From the NCBI GenBank assembly GCA_036661035.1, contig JAVWZM010000094.1:1-7215 (forward strand): DNA of 7,215 bases, given 5' to 3'. A program made the position numbers and the translations under genes. How positions within the stretch are numbered: position 1 is the first letter of the stretch; every line of letters begins with the position of its first letter. A model generated the notes under the pieces. That model was not told the origin of the DNA, searched no databases, and saw only the letters and a list, made by a program, of their open reading frames with translations. Positions 1-6,033 of this stretch are shown here, piece after piece. This DNA comes from JAGPHI01 sp036661035. Its GTDB lineage: Bacteria; Bacillota; Clostridia; Oscillospirales; Ruminococcaceae.

Positions 1-34
1 AGAATAAGCGGTATACGTAATCGCGCCGCGAGCC

Positions 35-62
35 GTATTATAACCGCTTGCGGTTATAATAC
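35..62. repeat. Perfect 13-bp inverted repeat upstream of the ribU promoter
   Basis: GTATTATAACCGC at 35-47 is exactly complementary to GCGGTTATAATAC at 50-62, with only TT between. It has no T-run on either strand, so it is a poor intrinsic terminator. It ends 16 bases before the likely -35 box of ribU. It could be an operator for a dimeric regulator, or the end of an upstream transcription unit lying outside the window. The symmetry is read directly; any role is inference. Confidence 0.6.
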
Positions 63-78
63 CATAAAAATAATTTAT

Positions 79-106
79 TTGCAAATTACAAATTATAGTG
101 TATAAT
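79..106 (+). promoter_or_regulatory. Promoter of the FMN riboswitch-ribU transcript
   Basis: TTGCAA at 79-84 and TATAAT at 101-106 are separated by 16 bases, a sigma-A type arrangement with a perfect -10 box. Transcription would start near 112-114, just at the 5' strand of the FMN aptamer, which is where a riboswitch transcript is expected to begin. Confidence 0.65.
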
Positions 107-113
107 GAACATA

Positions 114-288
114 GTCTGTTTCAGGGCGGGGTGTAAGTCCCCACCGGCGGTAAGCGCATGCTGTTAATATCTTCCTGTATTGGTGGAGTTTTTTGCAATG
201 CGCGTAGCCCGCGACCGTTTTCTTTGCGGAAAACGCTGATTTGGTGAAATTCCAAAGCCGACGGTATAGTCCGGATGAAAGAAATCAG
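114..288 (+). promoter_or_regulatory. FMN riboswitch (RFN element) aptamer
   Basis: The conserved RFN blocks occur in order: GGGCGGGGTGTAAGTCCCC and ACCGGCGGTAA at about 124-153, GCCCGCGACC at 207-215, and the 3' block containing GGTGAAATTCC, GCCGACGGTATAGTC and CGGATGAAAGAA at about 243-283. The closing P1 helix can form between 116-122 and 281-288 with one bulge. A variable arm is closed by GCGCAT near 154 pairing with ATGCGC near 198. The aptamer binds flavin mononucleotide and usually lowers expression of riboflavin synthesis or transport genes. Here it precedes a terminator and ribU, so ligand binding should stop transcription. The segment AGGGCG at 123-128 is complementary to CGCCCT at 309-314 in the terminator and is one possible antiterminator pairing; that part is inference. 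Confidence 0.96.
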
Positions 289-308
289 TATAATTAATTT
301 ATGCTGTG

Positions 309-345
309 CGCCCTTTTGCTTTTTTGCAAAAGGGCGTTTTGTTTT
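309..345 (+). terminator. Intrinsic terminator of the FMN riboswitch
   Basis: CGCCCTTTTGC at 309-319 pairs perfectly with GCAAAAGGGCG at 326-336 around a six-T loop, followed by TTTTGTTTTT at 337-346. It lies about 20 bases after the aptamer and more than 100 bases before the ribU start, so it is the expression platform for FMN-dependent premature termination. Confidence 0.92.
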
Positions 346-439
346 TCCAAGGAAAGCCTTGCCATAGTGGGCGCAAAGATTTGTTGTTGCTATAAAGCGC
401 CCAAAATTGCACAGCTTTACCCAAAGCAGACGGAAAAAT
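346..439 (+). other. Structured leader between the riboswitch terminator and ribU
   Basis: This stretch carries no credible gene. It holds a small hairpin, CAAGG at 348-352 with CCTTG at 357-361, and a second, TGGGCGC at 368-374 with GCGCCCA at 397-403. In addition GCACAGC at 409-415 is fully complementary to GCTGTGC at 303-309 at the foot of the terminator, so 303-415 can close into one multi-branched structure. GGGCGC at 369-374 could also pair with GCGCCC at 308-313 of the terminator. All of this lies past the termination point, so any effect would be on translation, processing or stability of the read-through RNA. Confidence 0.45.
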
Positions 440-453
440 AGGAGGTATATATT

Positions 454-1065
454 ATGCAAAAATCCAGAATTTCCACACGCAAACTTACCGCCATGGCGCT
501 GTTTGCCGCAATTTCCACGGTGCTAATGTACATTGAGGTACCTGTGCCGCTGATGCCGCCCTTTTTAAAGCTAGACATAAGCGCCGTCCCGATAATGATA
601 GGTGCCTTTGCTTTCGGCCCTTTAGAGGGCGTTGTTATGGCCTTTATCAAAGCACTTGTGCATTTGCTTTCCACCCAAACAATGGGCGTTGGCGAAATAG
701 CAGATTTTCTTATTACGGGCAGCTTTGCGCTTACGGCAGGTCTTATTTATCGCAAGCATAAAAGCCGCAAGCACGCGCTTATTGCATGTGGCGCAAGCAT
801 TATCACCGCCACAATTATGGGCACGCTGGCAAATTATTTTATCTTGCTTCCGTTCTACGCAAAGGCTTACCACATGCCCCTAGAGGCAGTAATAGACATG
901 TGCCGCGTGGTAAACCCGTCCATTAACAGCCTTAGCACATACATTCTTATGGGCATAGTGCCTTTCAATCTTTTAAAGGGCACAGTTGTAGCATTACTAA
1001 CATTTTTAGTGTATAAAAAAATCTCTGTCTTTTTACATCGTTATACAAAAGATATTGACAAATAA
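454..1065 (+). CDS. ribU: Riboflavin transporter, ECF-type S component RibU
   Basis: RibU binds riboflavin in the cytoplasmic membrane and works with the shared energizing module (EcfA, EcfA', EcfT) to import it. The 203-residue product has the family's usual length (about 200) and about six hydrophobic segments, roughly at 11-28, 43-58, 59-73, 84-99, 108-133 and 160-188. The N-terminal segment has the small-residue pattern A15-x-x-x-A19 that S components use to dock on EcfT. The stretch around residues 35-72 (FLKLDISAVPIMIGAFAFGP and the following GVVMAFIKALVHLL) is typical of RibU. The ATG follows AGGAGG at 440-445 with 8 bases between. An FMN riboswitch and terminator precede it, which independently supports riboflavin as substrate. 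No energizing-module genes are in the window; they are usually encoded elsewhere. There is no terminator after it, and its last codons contain the -35 box of the metK promoter. Confidence 0.95.
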   Translation: MQKSRISTRKLTAMALFAAISTVLMYIEVPVPLMPPFLKLDISAVPIMIGAFAFGPLEGVVMAFIKALVHLLSTQTMGVGEIADFLITGSFALTAGLIYRKHKSRKHALIACGASIITATIMGTLANYFILLPFYAKAYHMPLEAVIDMCRVVNPSINSLSTYILMGIVPFNLLKGTVVALLTFLVYKKISVFLHRYTKDIDK

Positions 1066-1084
1066 CACAGAACGATAGTATAAT
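1055..1084 (+). promoter_or_regulatory. Promoter of the SAM riboswitch-metK transcript
   Basis: TTGACA at 1055-1060 and TATAAT at 1079-1084 both match the sigma-A consensus exactly, with an 18-base spacer. The -35 box lies in the last three sense codons of ribU, and the spacer contains its stop codon. Transcription would begin near 1091, shortly before the S-box aptamer. This should be a strong promoter that relies on the riboswitch for control. Confidence 0.88.
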
Positions 1085-1104
1085 ATAAATGAAAACTAAA
1101 TAAC

Positions 1105-1200
1105 AACTTATCAAGAGTGGCAGAGGGACAGGCCCTATGAAGCCCGGCAACCTACGTAATTGTGTGGTGCCAAATCCTGCGGGAAACCGGAAGATAAGCT
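1105..1200 (+). promoter_or_regulatory. SAM-I (S-box) riboswitch aptamer
   Basis: The S-box consensus is clear: CTTATCAAGAG at 1107-1117, GGCAGAGGGACAGGCCC at 1119-1135, ATGAAGCCCGGCAACC at 1137-1152, and GGTGCCAAATCCTGCGGG at 1166-1183. Helix P1 forms between CTTATC at 1107-1112 and GATAAG at 1193-1198. Binding of S-adenosylmethionine stabilises P1 and lets the downstream terminator form. Without ligand, 1193-1201 can pair with 1206-1212 (GAT with ATC and GCTT with AAGC, two bases bulged), an antiterminator that removes the 5' side of the terminator. It controls metK, so the ligand is the gene's own product. Confidence 0.97.
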
Positions 1201-1205
1201 TTTTT

Positions 1206-1234
1206 AAGCATCCGGAAATAACCGGGTGTTTTTT
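1206..1234 (+). terminator. Intrinsic terminator of the SAM riboswitch
   Basis: CATCCGG at 1209-1215 pairs with CCGGGTG at 1222-1228 (one T-G pair) around the loop AAATAA. The stem extends with AAG at 1206-1208 into the T-run 1229-1234. It sits 8 bases after the aptamer P1 and is the expression platform. It would also stop read-through from ribU, which has no terminator of its own. Confidence 0.92.
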
Positions 1235-1274
1235 AATTCCCCGAGTTGTTAGTTATTTTCAAATATTAATATTT

Positions 1275-1280
1275 GGAGGT
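1275..1280 (+). promoter_or_regulatory. Ribosome binding site fixing the metK start
   Basis: GGAGGT lies 7 bases before ATG 1288. The same frame is open from a TTG at 1273, but that codon overlaps this Shine-Dalgarno sequence and has none of its own. ATG 1288 gives the usual MetK N-terminus (MSKTLFTSESVTEGHPDK). Confidence 0.85.
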
Positions 1281-1287
1281 AGTTATT

Positions 1288-2424
1288 ATGTCGAAAACTT
1301 TATTCACGTCGGAATCCGTTACAGAGGGGCACCCCGACAAAATGTGCGACCAAATTTCCGATGCGGTGCTAGACGCTATTTTGGAAAAAGATCCAAGCGG
1401 TCGTGTTGCATGCGAGGTAACTGTTAGCACAGGCCTTGTACACGTAATGGGCGAAATTACCACAGATTGCTATGTGGATATTCAGAAAACAGTGCGCGAC
1501 GTTATCCGTGATATCGGATACACACGCGCAAAATATGGCTTTGACGCAGAAACCTGCGCGGTGCTTTCCAACATTGACGAGCAAAGCCCCGATATTGCCA
1601 TGGGCGTAAACCCGGGCGGTGCAGGCGACCAAGGCATGATGTTTGGCTTTGCATGCGATGAAACGCTGGAGCTTATGCCGCTGCCTATTTCTCTTGCACA
1701 TGCGCTTTCAAAGCGATTGACCGCTGTGCGCAAAGATGGCATTTTAACGTATTTGCGTCCGGACGGCAAAAGCCAAGTTACTGTGGAATACGATAATGGC
1801 GTGCCTACGCGCATTGATTCTGTGGTTATTTCAAGCCAGCACGCACCAGATATCGAGCTGAACGGCCTTCGCAGAGATATTAAAGAAGAAGTTATCCTGC
1901 CCGTTTTGCCAAAAGAATTGGTAGACGAAAACACCAAGTTTTACATTAACCCCACAGGCCGCTTTGTTACAGGCGGCCCTCAGGGCGACAGCGGCCTTAC
2001 AGGGCGCAAAATTATTGTAGATACCTACGGCGGCTATGGCAGACATGGCGGTGGCGCGTTTTCGGGCAAAGATCCCACAAAGGTGGATCGCAGCGCGGCA
2101 TATGCGGCACGTTGGGTAGCGAAAAATATAGTTGCGGCAAAGCTTGCCAAAAAATGTGAAGTGCAGCTTGCATACGCAATCGGTGTAGCAGAGCCTGTAA
2201 GCATTATGGTAGATACCTTTGGCACAGGCATTGTAGCAGATGATGCCATTGAGGCTGCAGTGGAGAAAGTATTTGACCTGCGCCCTGCCGCAATAATCAA
2301 ATCTTTGGATTTGCGCCGCCCAATTTATCGCCGTCTTGCGGCTTATGGCCACATGGGCAGAGAAGATTTAGGCGTATTGTGGGAAAACACAGACAAAGTA
2401 GAGGCTTTAAAGGCGGCTTTATAG
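1288..2424 (+). CDS. metK: S-adenosylmethionine synthetase (methionine adenosyltransferase)
   Basis: MetK makes S-adenosylmethionine, phosphate and pyrophosphate from ATP and methionine in the cytoplasm, normally as a tetramer. The 378-residue product is close to the family's usual 380-400. Visible family motifs are GHPDK at residues 14-18 (ATP phosphate contacts, with H15 and D17), NIDEQSPDIAMGV at 95-107 (methionine-site and gating-loop region), GAGDQGMMFGF at 111-121, GRFVTGGPQGDSGLTGRK at 224-241, GGYGRHGGGAFSGKDPTKVDRS at 248-269 (the glycine-rich signature), and the C-terminal RRPIYRRLAAYGHMGR. No break or missing motif is seen. It is controlled by the S-box riboswitch just upstream, a feedback loop through its product. 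No terminator is visible after it, so transcription may continue into the small gene at 2534. Confidence 0.98.
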   Translation: MSKTLFTSESVTEGHPDKMCDQISDAVLDAILEKDPSGRVACEVTVSTGLVHVMGEITTDCYVDIQKTVRDVIRDIGYTRAKYGFDAETCAVLSNIDEQSPDIAMGVNPGGAGDQGMMFGFACDETLELMPLPISLAHALSKRLTAVRKDGILTYLRPDGKSQVTVEYDNGVPTRIDSVVISSQHAPDIELNGLRRDIKEEVILPVLPKELVDENTKFYINPTGRFVTGGPQGDSGLTGRKIIVDTYGGYGRHGGGAFSGKDPTKVDRSAAYAARWVAKNIVAAKLAKKCEVQLAYAIGVAEPVSIMVDTFGTGIVADDAIEAAVEKVFDLRPAAIIKSLDLRRPIYRRLAAYGHMGREDLGVLWENTDKVEALKAAL

Positions 2425-2489
2425 CCATTATTATAAAGTAAAATTAATAACACCGTTCACATAAATTACCCCTTTTGCATATGGTGTGG

Positions 2490-2512
2490 TTATAGGCAAT
2501 AGTTGCTTATAA
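2490..2512. repeat. Hairpin in the metK-2534 gap
   Basis: TTATAGGCAA at 2490-2499 pairs with TTGCTTATAA at 2503-2512 (one G-T pair) with a three-base loop. There is no T-run on either side, so it does not look like a terminator. It ends about 6 bases before the purine-rich ribosome binding site of the next gene and might affect its translation. The pairing is seen; the role is not known. Confidence 0.35.
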
Positions 2513-2533
2513 ACACGATAGGGGGCGTAGTAT

Positions 2534-2872
2534 ATGTTGAGCGGTGTTATGCTTATAGTTATAACAATGTTTGCGGTTTTGGGTGCGTATTTTTTATCAG
2601 ATGTGCTTACCTCGTGCATTTTTAAATCCGGTAAAATTCCAAAGGCAATTGTACTTTTATCCACAGGTAAGCTGGACGAAATGTGGAATGGCATAACAGA
2701 CATACGTCAGAAAAATCCGGAATGTGATATAATAGTGCTATGTAGCGGCGCAATGGACGAAAAAGAACGCTTAGAGCCATCTATGCGCGGAGTAAGCTTT
2801 GCAACCAAGGAAACAATAGGCACTACGCTTTGTGCGCGCTTGCATTTACAAAATGCAAATAATGCACTATAA
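2534..2872 (+). CDS. Small membrane-anchored protein of unknown function
   Basis: I do not recognise a family for this 112-residue protein. Residues 3-24 (SGVMLIVITMFAVLGAYFLS and neighbours) form one strongly hydrophobic segment, probably a membrane anchor or uncleaved signal. The remaining 85 residues are soluble and mixed in composition. They include two short hydrophobic, strand-like runs, KAIVLLSTG at about 37-45 and CDIIVLCSG at about 64-72, each ending in Ser-Thr/Gly, which suggests a small alpha/beta domain. The repeated 'IVLLSTG/IVLCSG' pattern may be an internal duplication. The ATG follows AGGGGG near 2519-2525 with 8 bases between, so translation is credible. It lies between metK and recD2 without an obvious strong promoter of its own, and its 3' end carries a promoter for the genes downstream. 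Cysteines at 28, 64, 70 and 100 are notable but show no metal-binding spacing. Confidence 0.72.
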   Translation: MLSGVMLIVITMFAVLGAYFLSDVLTSCIFKSGKIPKAIVLLSTGKLDEMWNGITDIRQKNPECDIIVLCSGAMDEKERLEPSMRGVSFATKETIGTTLCARLHLQNANNAL

Positions 2873-2873
2873 T
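2845..2873 (+). promoter_or_regulatory. Likely promoter for recD2-comF
   Basis: TTTACA at 2845-2850 and TATAAT at 2868-2873 are 17 bases apart, one base off the ideal in the -35 box. The -10 box overlaps the stop codon of the small gene. The start point would be near 2880, giving a leader of about 170 bases before recD2. A second TATAAT at 3007-3012 has no good -35 box. Confidence 0.6.
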
Positions 2874-2881
2874 ATAAAGGT

Positions 2882-3070
2882 ATGTCATGTAAGCAAAGTA
2901 TACTATATAGTGGGATAATTTTCTGTATTGTAGCTTTTGCTTTCGTAAATATTTTGCTATATACTGCCTTGCATGGCGGCTTTGTGCCGTGCGAGGCATG
3001 TTGCTGTATAATTTTGTGTTTATTGAATTTTAGACAGGAGATGAGCCGGTGGAGGAGCTTTTGCGCATAG
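2882..3070 (+). CDS. Doubtful small hydrophobic reading frame before recD2
   Basis: A 62-codon frame from ATG 2882 fills the gap before recD2 and overlaps its start by 22 bases. It would encode one hydrophobic helix (about residues 7-29) and a cysteine-rich hydrophobic run, CEACCCIILCLL at 37-48. Against it: AAAGG is only about two bases before the ATG, the predicted start of the promoter at 2845-2873 falls at about 2880 (nearly leaderless), and the C-terminus is read from the recD2 ribosome binding site in another frame. More probably this is the untranslated leader of recD2. Confidence 0.17.
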   Translation: MSCKQSILYSGIIFCIVAFAFVNILLYTALHGGFVPCEACCCIILCLLNFRQEMSRWRSFCA

Positions 3071-5247
3071 AAGGCATTGTGGAAAATGTAGTGTATTATA
3101 ACGACAATACCGGCTACAGCGTTTTAGAAGTGTCTTGTGAGGACGAGCTTGTTACGGTGGTGGGAGAGCTTGGCGAGGTGAACGAGGGCGAAGAAGTGGT
3201 GCTGCACGGCGTGTTTACCACTCACCCAACCCACGGCAAGCAATTTAAAGCGAGCCTTTGCGAGGCAAGCTTGCCCCATGACGTTACGGCCATACGCAAA
3301 TATCTTCAAGGTGGTGCTTTACCTTATATAGGGCCTGCCCTTGCGAAGCGTATTGTAGATGCCTTTGGCGCAGAAACAATGGATATTATCGCAAGCGAGC
3401 CGGAAAAGCTTTCACATATCAAAGGGCTTACCTTGGCAAGAGCAAAGGCAATTTCCGCCGAGTTTGGGAAAATATTTAATATTCGCGAGGCAATTGCATG
3501 GCTTGCACGCTTTGGTATTAATTCGTCACAAGCAGTAGAAATATATCGCATCTACGGCAAAGATACTATAGAAATCGTCGCAAACGATCCTTATGTGCTT
3601 TGCTCAGGGCTATTGGATTTGCCATTTAAAATGATAGATGCAATAGCAGCAGAGCTGCAAATAGACTCCGAGAGCGACAGGCGCATAGGCGCTGCCATAT
3701 TATACGTATTGCGGCATAATCTTCAAAACGGCCACACCTGCCTGCCTGCGCTAAAGCTATTGCAAACGGCGTCGGGCTTTATCGGCGTAGAGCAAGAGCG
3801 TGTAAACGCCTGTGTGGACAGGCTGATAGAAGACGAGGAGCTGGCAAGCGCATCTATCGGTGAGAAAGAATATCTTTATTTACCTGATTATTATAAGGCA
3901 GAGCAAAACATTGCGGCGCATTTGTGCCGCTTATCGCATTTTCCAAAAGAGGCGGCAAAGCACGCAGATGCGTTAATTAGCGCAAACGAGCTTTTAACGG
4001 GAATACAGTATGCGCCTTTACAGCGCGAGGCTATTCGCGCGGCACTGGAGCAGCGTGCCCTTGTGCTTACGGGCGGCCCCGGCACAGGCAAAACCACCAC
4101 GGTAAATGCAATACTCGCCTGCTTTGAGCAAAGTGGCGAGCGTGTGGCTTTAGCTGCACCCACAGGGCGCGCCGCAAAGCGGCTGTCGGAATTAACAGGG
4201 CGCAAGGCGCAAACTGTGCATCGCCTTTTAGAAGTGGACTTTTCCAAGGACAATATCGTGCGATTTATTCATAACGAAAAAAACAAGTTGCGCTGTGACG
4301 TAGTGGTTATAGACGAAATGAGCATGGTGGACGTAATGCTGTTTGAAAGCCTTTTGGCAGCATTAAAGCCGTCCTGCCGCGTGATAATGGTAGGCGATGA
4401 GGATCAGCTACCAAGCGTAAGCGCAGGAAATGTGCTGGGCTCTGTTATTTCCTCGGGAATAATACCTGTGGTTTGCCTGAAAGAAATTTTTCGTCAGGCG
4501 GCACAAAGCTTGATAGTATCAAACGCCCATAGAATAGTAGACGGAGAAATGCCGATAAAGGGCGATAAAAGCAGCGATTATTTCTTTTTGCCAGCATCGG
4601 GAGAAGCGTGTGCAAGGCTTGTATGCAGCCTAGTGGCGCAGCGCTTGCCGACGGCATACGGATATGATGCCATTACAGATATACAGGTGCTTTGCCCCAC
4701 TAAAATAGGTATTCTTGGCACGGTTGCGCTTAATACGCGCTTGCAAGAGCTGCTAAATCCGCCCTCCCCTGCCAAAAATCAATTGCAATTTATGGGGCGT
4801 ATTTATCGCGAAGGCGACAAGGTAATGCAGATTAAAAACAATTACGATATCCAGTTTACGCGAGATAACGGCGAGGACGGTGTAGGCGCATTTAACGGAG
4901 ATATGGGCATAATAGAAACTGTAGATGTGCGCTCAGGCGGCGTTGTGGTGCGCAGCGAAGACAGGCGCATTGTATACACGCAGGAATCGCTTTCTCAGCT
5001 TGACATAGCCTATGCCGTAACAATACACAAAAGCCAAGGCAGCGAGTTTGACGCTGTGGTTATCCCACTTGCAGATGTGCCACCAAAGCTTTGCTATCGC
5101 AACCTTTTATATACAGGCGTTACGCGGGCGCGTAGCCTTTGCATTTTGGCGGGGCAAGACAAAGCTGTAGAAAGCATGGTGCATAATGCTAAAAATACCA
5201 TGCGCTTTTCGTGCTTATCCTCTTTTTTAAAAGAGGGCGTAATATGA
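3049..5247 (+). CDS. recD2: RecD2-family ATP-dependent 5'-3' DNA helicase
   Basis: RecD2 is a superfamily 1B helicase that unwinds DNA 5' to 3' using ATP. It acts in repair and replication-fork upkeep in bacteria, typically outside a RecBCD complex. The 732-residue length fits the family (about 715-850). The N-terminal part (1-80) is the usual OB-like domain beginning IEGIVENVVYYNDNTGYSVL; a helix-hairpin-helix region follows (about 85-150, with LPYIGPALAKRI). Helicase motifs in order: Q325 in the Q-motif region, Walker A GGPGTGKTT at 342-350 with K348, APTGRAAKRL with TVHRLLE after it, Walker B VVVIDE at 418-423, GDEDQLPS at 449-456, KEIFRQ, TIHKSQGSEFD at 658-668, and YTGVTRAR at 688-695 with R693. 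The GTG start has AGGAG at 3036-3040, 8 bases upstream; an ATG at 3041 is in another frame. The stop overlaps the comF start as ATGA, pointing to translational coupling. Confidence 0.95.
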   Translation: MEELLRIEGIVENVVYYNDNTGYSVLEVSCEDELVTVVGELGEVNEGEEVVLHGVFTTHPTHGKQFKASLCEASLPHDVTAIRKYLQGGALPYIGPALAKRIVDAFGAETMDIIASEPEKLSHIKGLTLARAKAISAEFGKIFNIREAIAWLARFGINSSQAVEIYRIYGKDTIEIVANDPYVLCSGLLDLPFKMIDAIAAELQIDSESDRRIGAAILYVLRHNLQNGHTCLPALKLLQTASGFIGVEQERVNACVDRLIEDEELASASIGEKEYLYLPDYYKAEQNIAAHLCRLSHFPKEAAKHADALISANELLTGIQYAPLQREAIRAALEQRALVLTGGPGTGKTTTVNAILACFEQSGERVALAAPTGRAAKRLSELTGRKAQTVHRLLEVDFSKDNIVRFIHNEKNKLRCDVVVIDEMSMVDVMLFESLLAALKPSCRVIMVGDEDQLPSVSAGNVLGSVISSGIIPVVCLKEIFRQAAQSLIVSNAHRIVDGEMPIKGDKSSDYFFLPASGEACARLVCSLVAQRLPTAYGYDAITDIQVLCPTKIGILGTVALNTRLQELLNPPSPAKNQLQFMGRIYREGDKVMQIKNNYDIQFTRDNGEDGVGAFNGDMGIIETVDVRSGGVVVRSEDRRIVYTQESLSQLDIAYAVTIHKSQGSEFDAVVIPLADVPPKLCYRNLLYTGVTRARSLCILAGQDKAVESMVHNAKNTMRFSCLSSFLKEGVI

Positions 5248-5909
5248 GCGTATTAGGCTTTATTAATAAGCTGTTGTTCCCGACACGATGTCCATTTTGC
5301 AATGTTGTGCTTGGATTTGTGCCGAAATGCACCGAATGTTCCAAGGCTTTGGTAAGCATAAAGCACCAAAGCGGTAAACCTATAGAAAAAGCACAGCGCG
5401 AGCTTAAATTTATAGATACCGCCCTTGCAGTGTATGAATATAAGCCGCCTGTAAAGGACGCAATTTTGCGTTTTAAGTTTGCCAATCGCACAGACTTGGC
5501 AAAAGATTTTGCAAAAGAGCTTTTTATGGAGCTAAAGGCTTGTAAAACATTGCCAAAATTTGATATAATAATATCCGTACCTTCAGGTAAGCGCGAGCTT
5601 AAAAATCGCGGCTATGACGTGCCTGCGCTTTTGGCAAAAGAGCTTTCTCTATTTTGCAATGTTAGGCATGCGGAAAATGCTATTTGCAAGCCAATAGATA
5701 CTAAGCCTCAAATGAAGCTTACAAAAGATATGCGCAAAGCTAACCTTTTAGGCGCGTTTTCAGTGGAAGAGCCAAGCAAGGTTATCGGGGCTAATATTTT
5801 ACTGGTAGACGATGTAATTACCACAGGTGCCACTATGAATGAATGTGCTAAAACCTTGCTTATAGCAGGTGCAAAAAGCTGTTCTTGCATATCCGTGGCG
5901 TTAGCATAA
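5244..5909 (+). CDS. comF: ComF-family competence protein / phosphoribosyltransferase
   Basis: ComF proteins have an N-terminal zinc ribbon and a phosphoribosyltransferase-like fold. They are needed for DNA uptake in naturally competent bacteria, where they act on incoming single-stranded DNA in the cytoplasm; the exact activity is unsettled, and many carriers are not known to be competent. In this 221-residue product the zinc ligands are CPFC (C16, C19) and CTEC (C29, C32). The PRPP-binding motif is ILLVDDVITTGAT with D189 and D190, and a family block VPSGKRELKNRGYD precedes it. The length is normal. ATG 5244 was chosen over an in-frame GTG at 5211 because AGAGGG at 5232-5237 is well placed, the product then starts with the usual MSVLGFINKLLFP, and the ATGA overlap with recD2 is a common operon arrangement. 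Pairing with a DNA helicase suggests shared DNA processing, but the adjacency is also simply common in Clostridia. Confidence 0.92.
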   Translation: MSVLGFINKLLFPTRCPFCNVVLGFVPKCTECSKALVSIKHQSGKPIEKAQRELKFIDTALAVYEYKPPVKDAILRFKFANRTDLAKDFAKELFMELKACKTLPKFDIIISVPSGKRELKNRGYDVPALLAKELSLFCNVRHAENAICKPIDTKPQMKLTKDMRKANLLGAFSVEEPSKVIGANILLVDDVITTGATMNECAKTLLIAGAKSCSCISVALA

Positions 5910-6020
5910 ATATACCGGCTCACATTGATACTCAAAATTTTAAACAGAGTGCAAGCTGCAGTGTTATTCATTACATGGCAAGTTATGGGCTTTTCGCGTG
6001 GCTAATATATTAATTAGAAT

Positions 6021-6025
6021 GGAAG
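6021..6025 (+). promoter_or_regulatory. Ribosome binding site supporting a TTG start for mreB
   Basis: GGAAG lies 8 bases before TTG 6034. The other in-frame candidates (GTG 5998, ATG 6019, GTG 6025) have no Shine-Dalgarno sequence at a suitable distance. No convincing promoter is seen in the 5910-6020 gap. Confidence 0.5.
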
Positions 6026-6033
6026 TGTGCATT

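Noticed and set aside
121..459. 112-codon minus-strand frame across the FMN riboswitch and ribU leader
   Set aside because: It runs through the aptamer and terminator, whose conserved bases explain the sequence; its product resembles no family.
1482..2352. Long open frames on the minus strand opposite metK (151 and 173 codons)
   Set aside because: They lie antisense within a fully motif-complete metK, have no recognisable family and no ribosome binding site that I can see.
3891..4253. 120-codon minus-strand frame opposite the recD2 Walker A region
   Set aside because: Antisense to the most conserved part of recD2, with no family resemblance.
5211..5243. GTG 5211 as the comF start
   Set aside because: It would add 11 residues inside recD2 with no ribosome binding site, while ATG 5244 has one and gives a family-like N-terminus.
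5910..6033. Promoter or terminator between comF and mreB
   Set aside because: TTATGG/TATATT (5983-6011) and other box pairs are weak, and no GC-rich hairpin with a T-run is present, so nothing is called.
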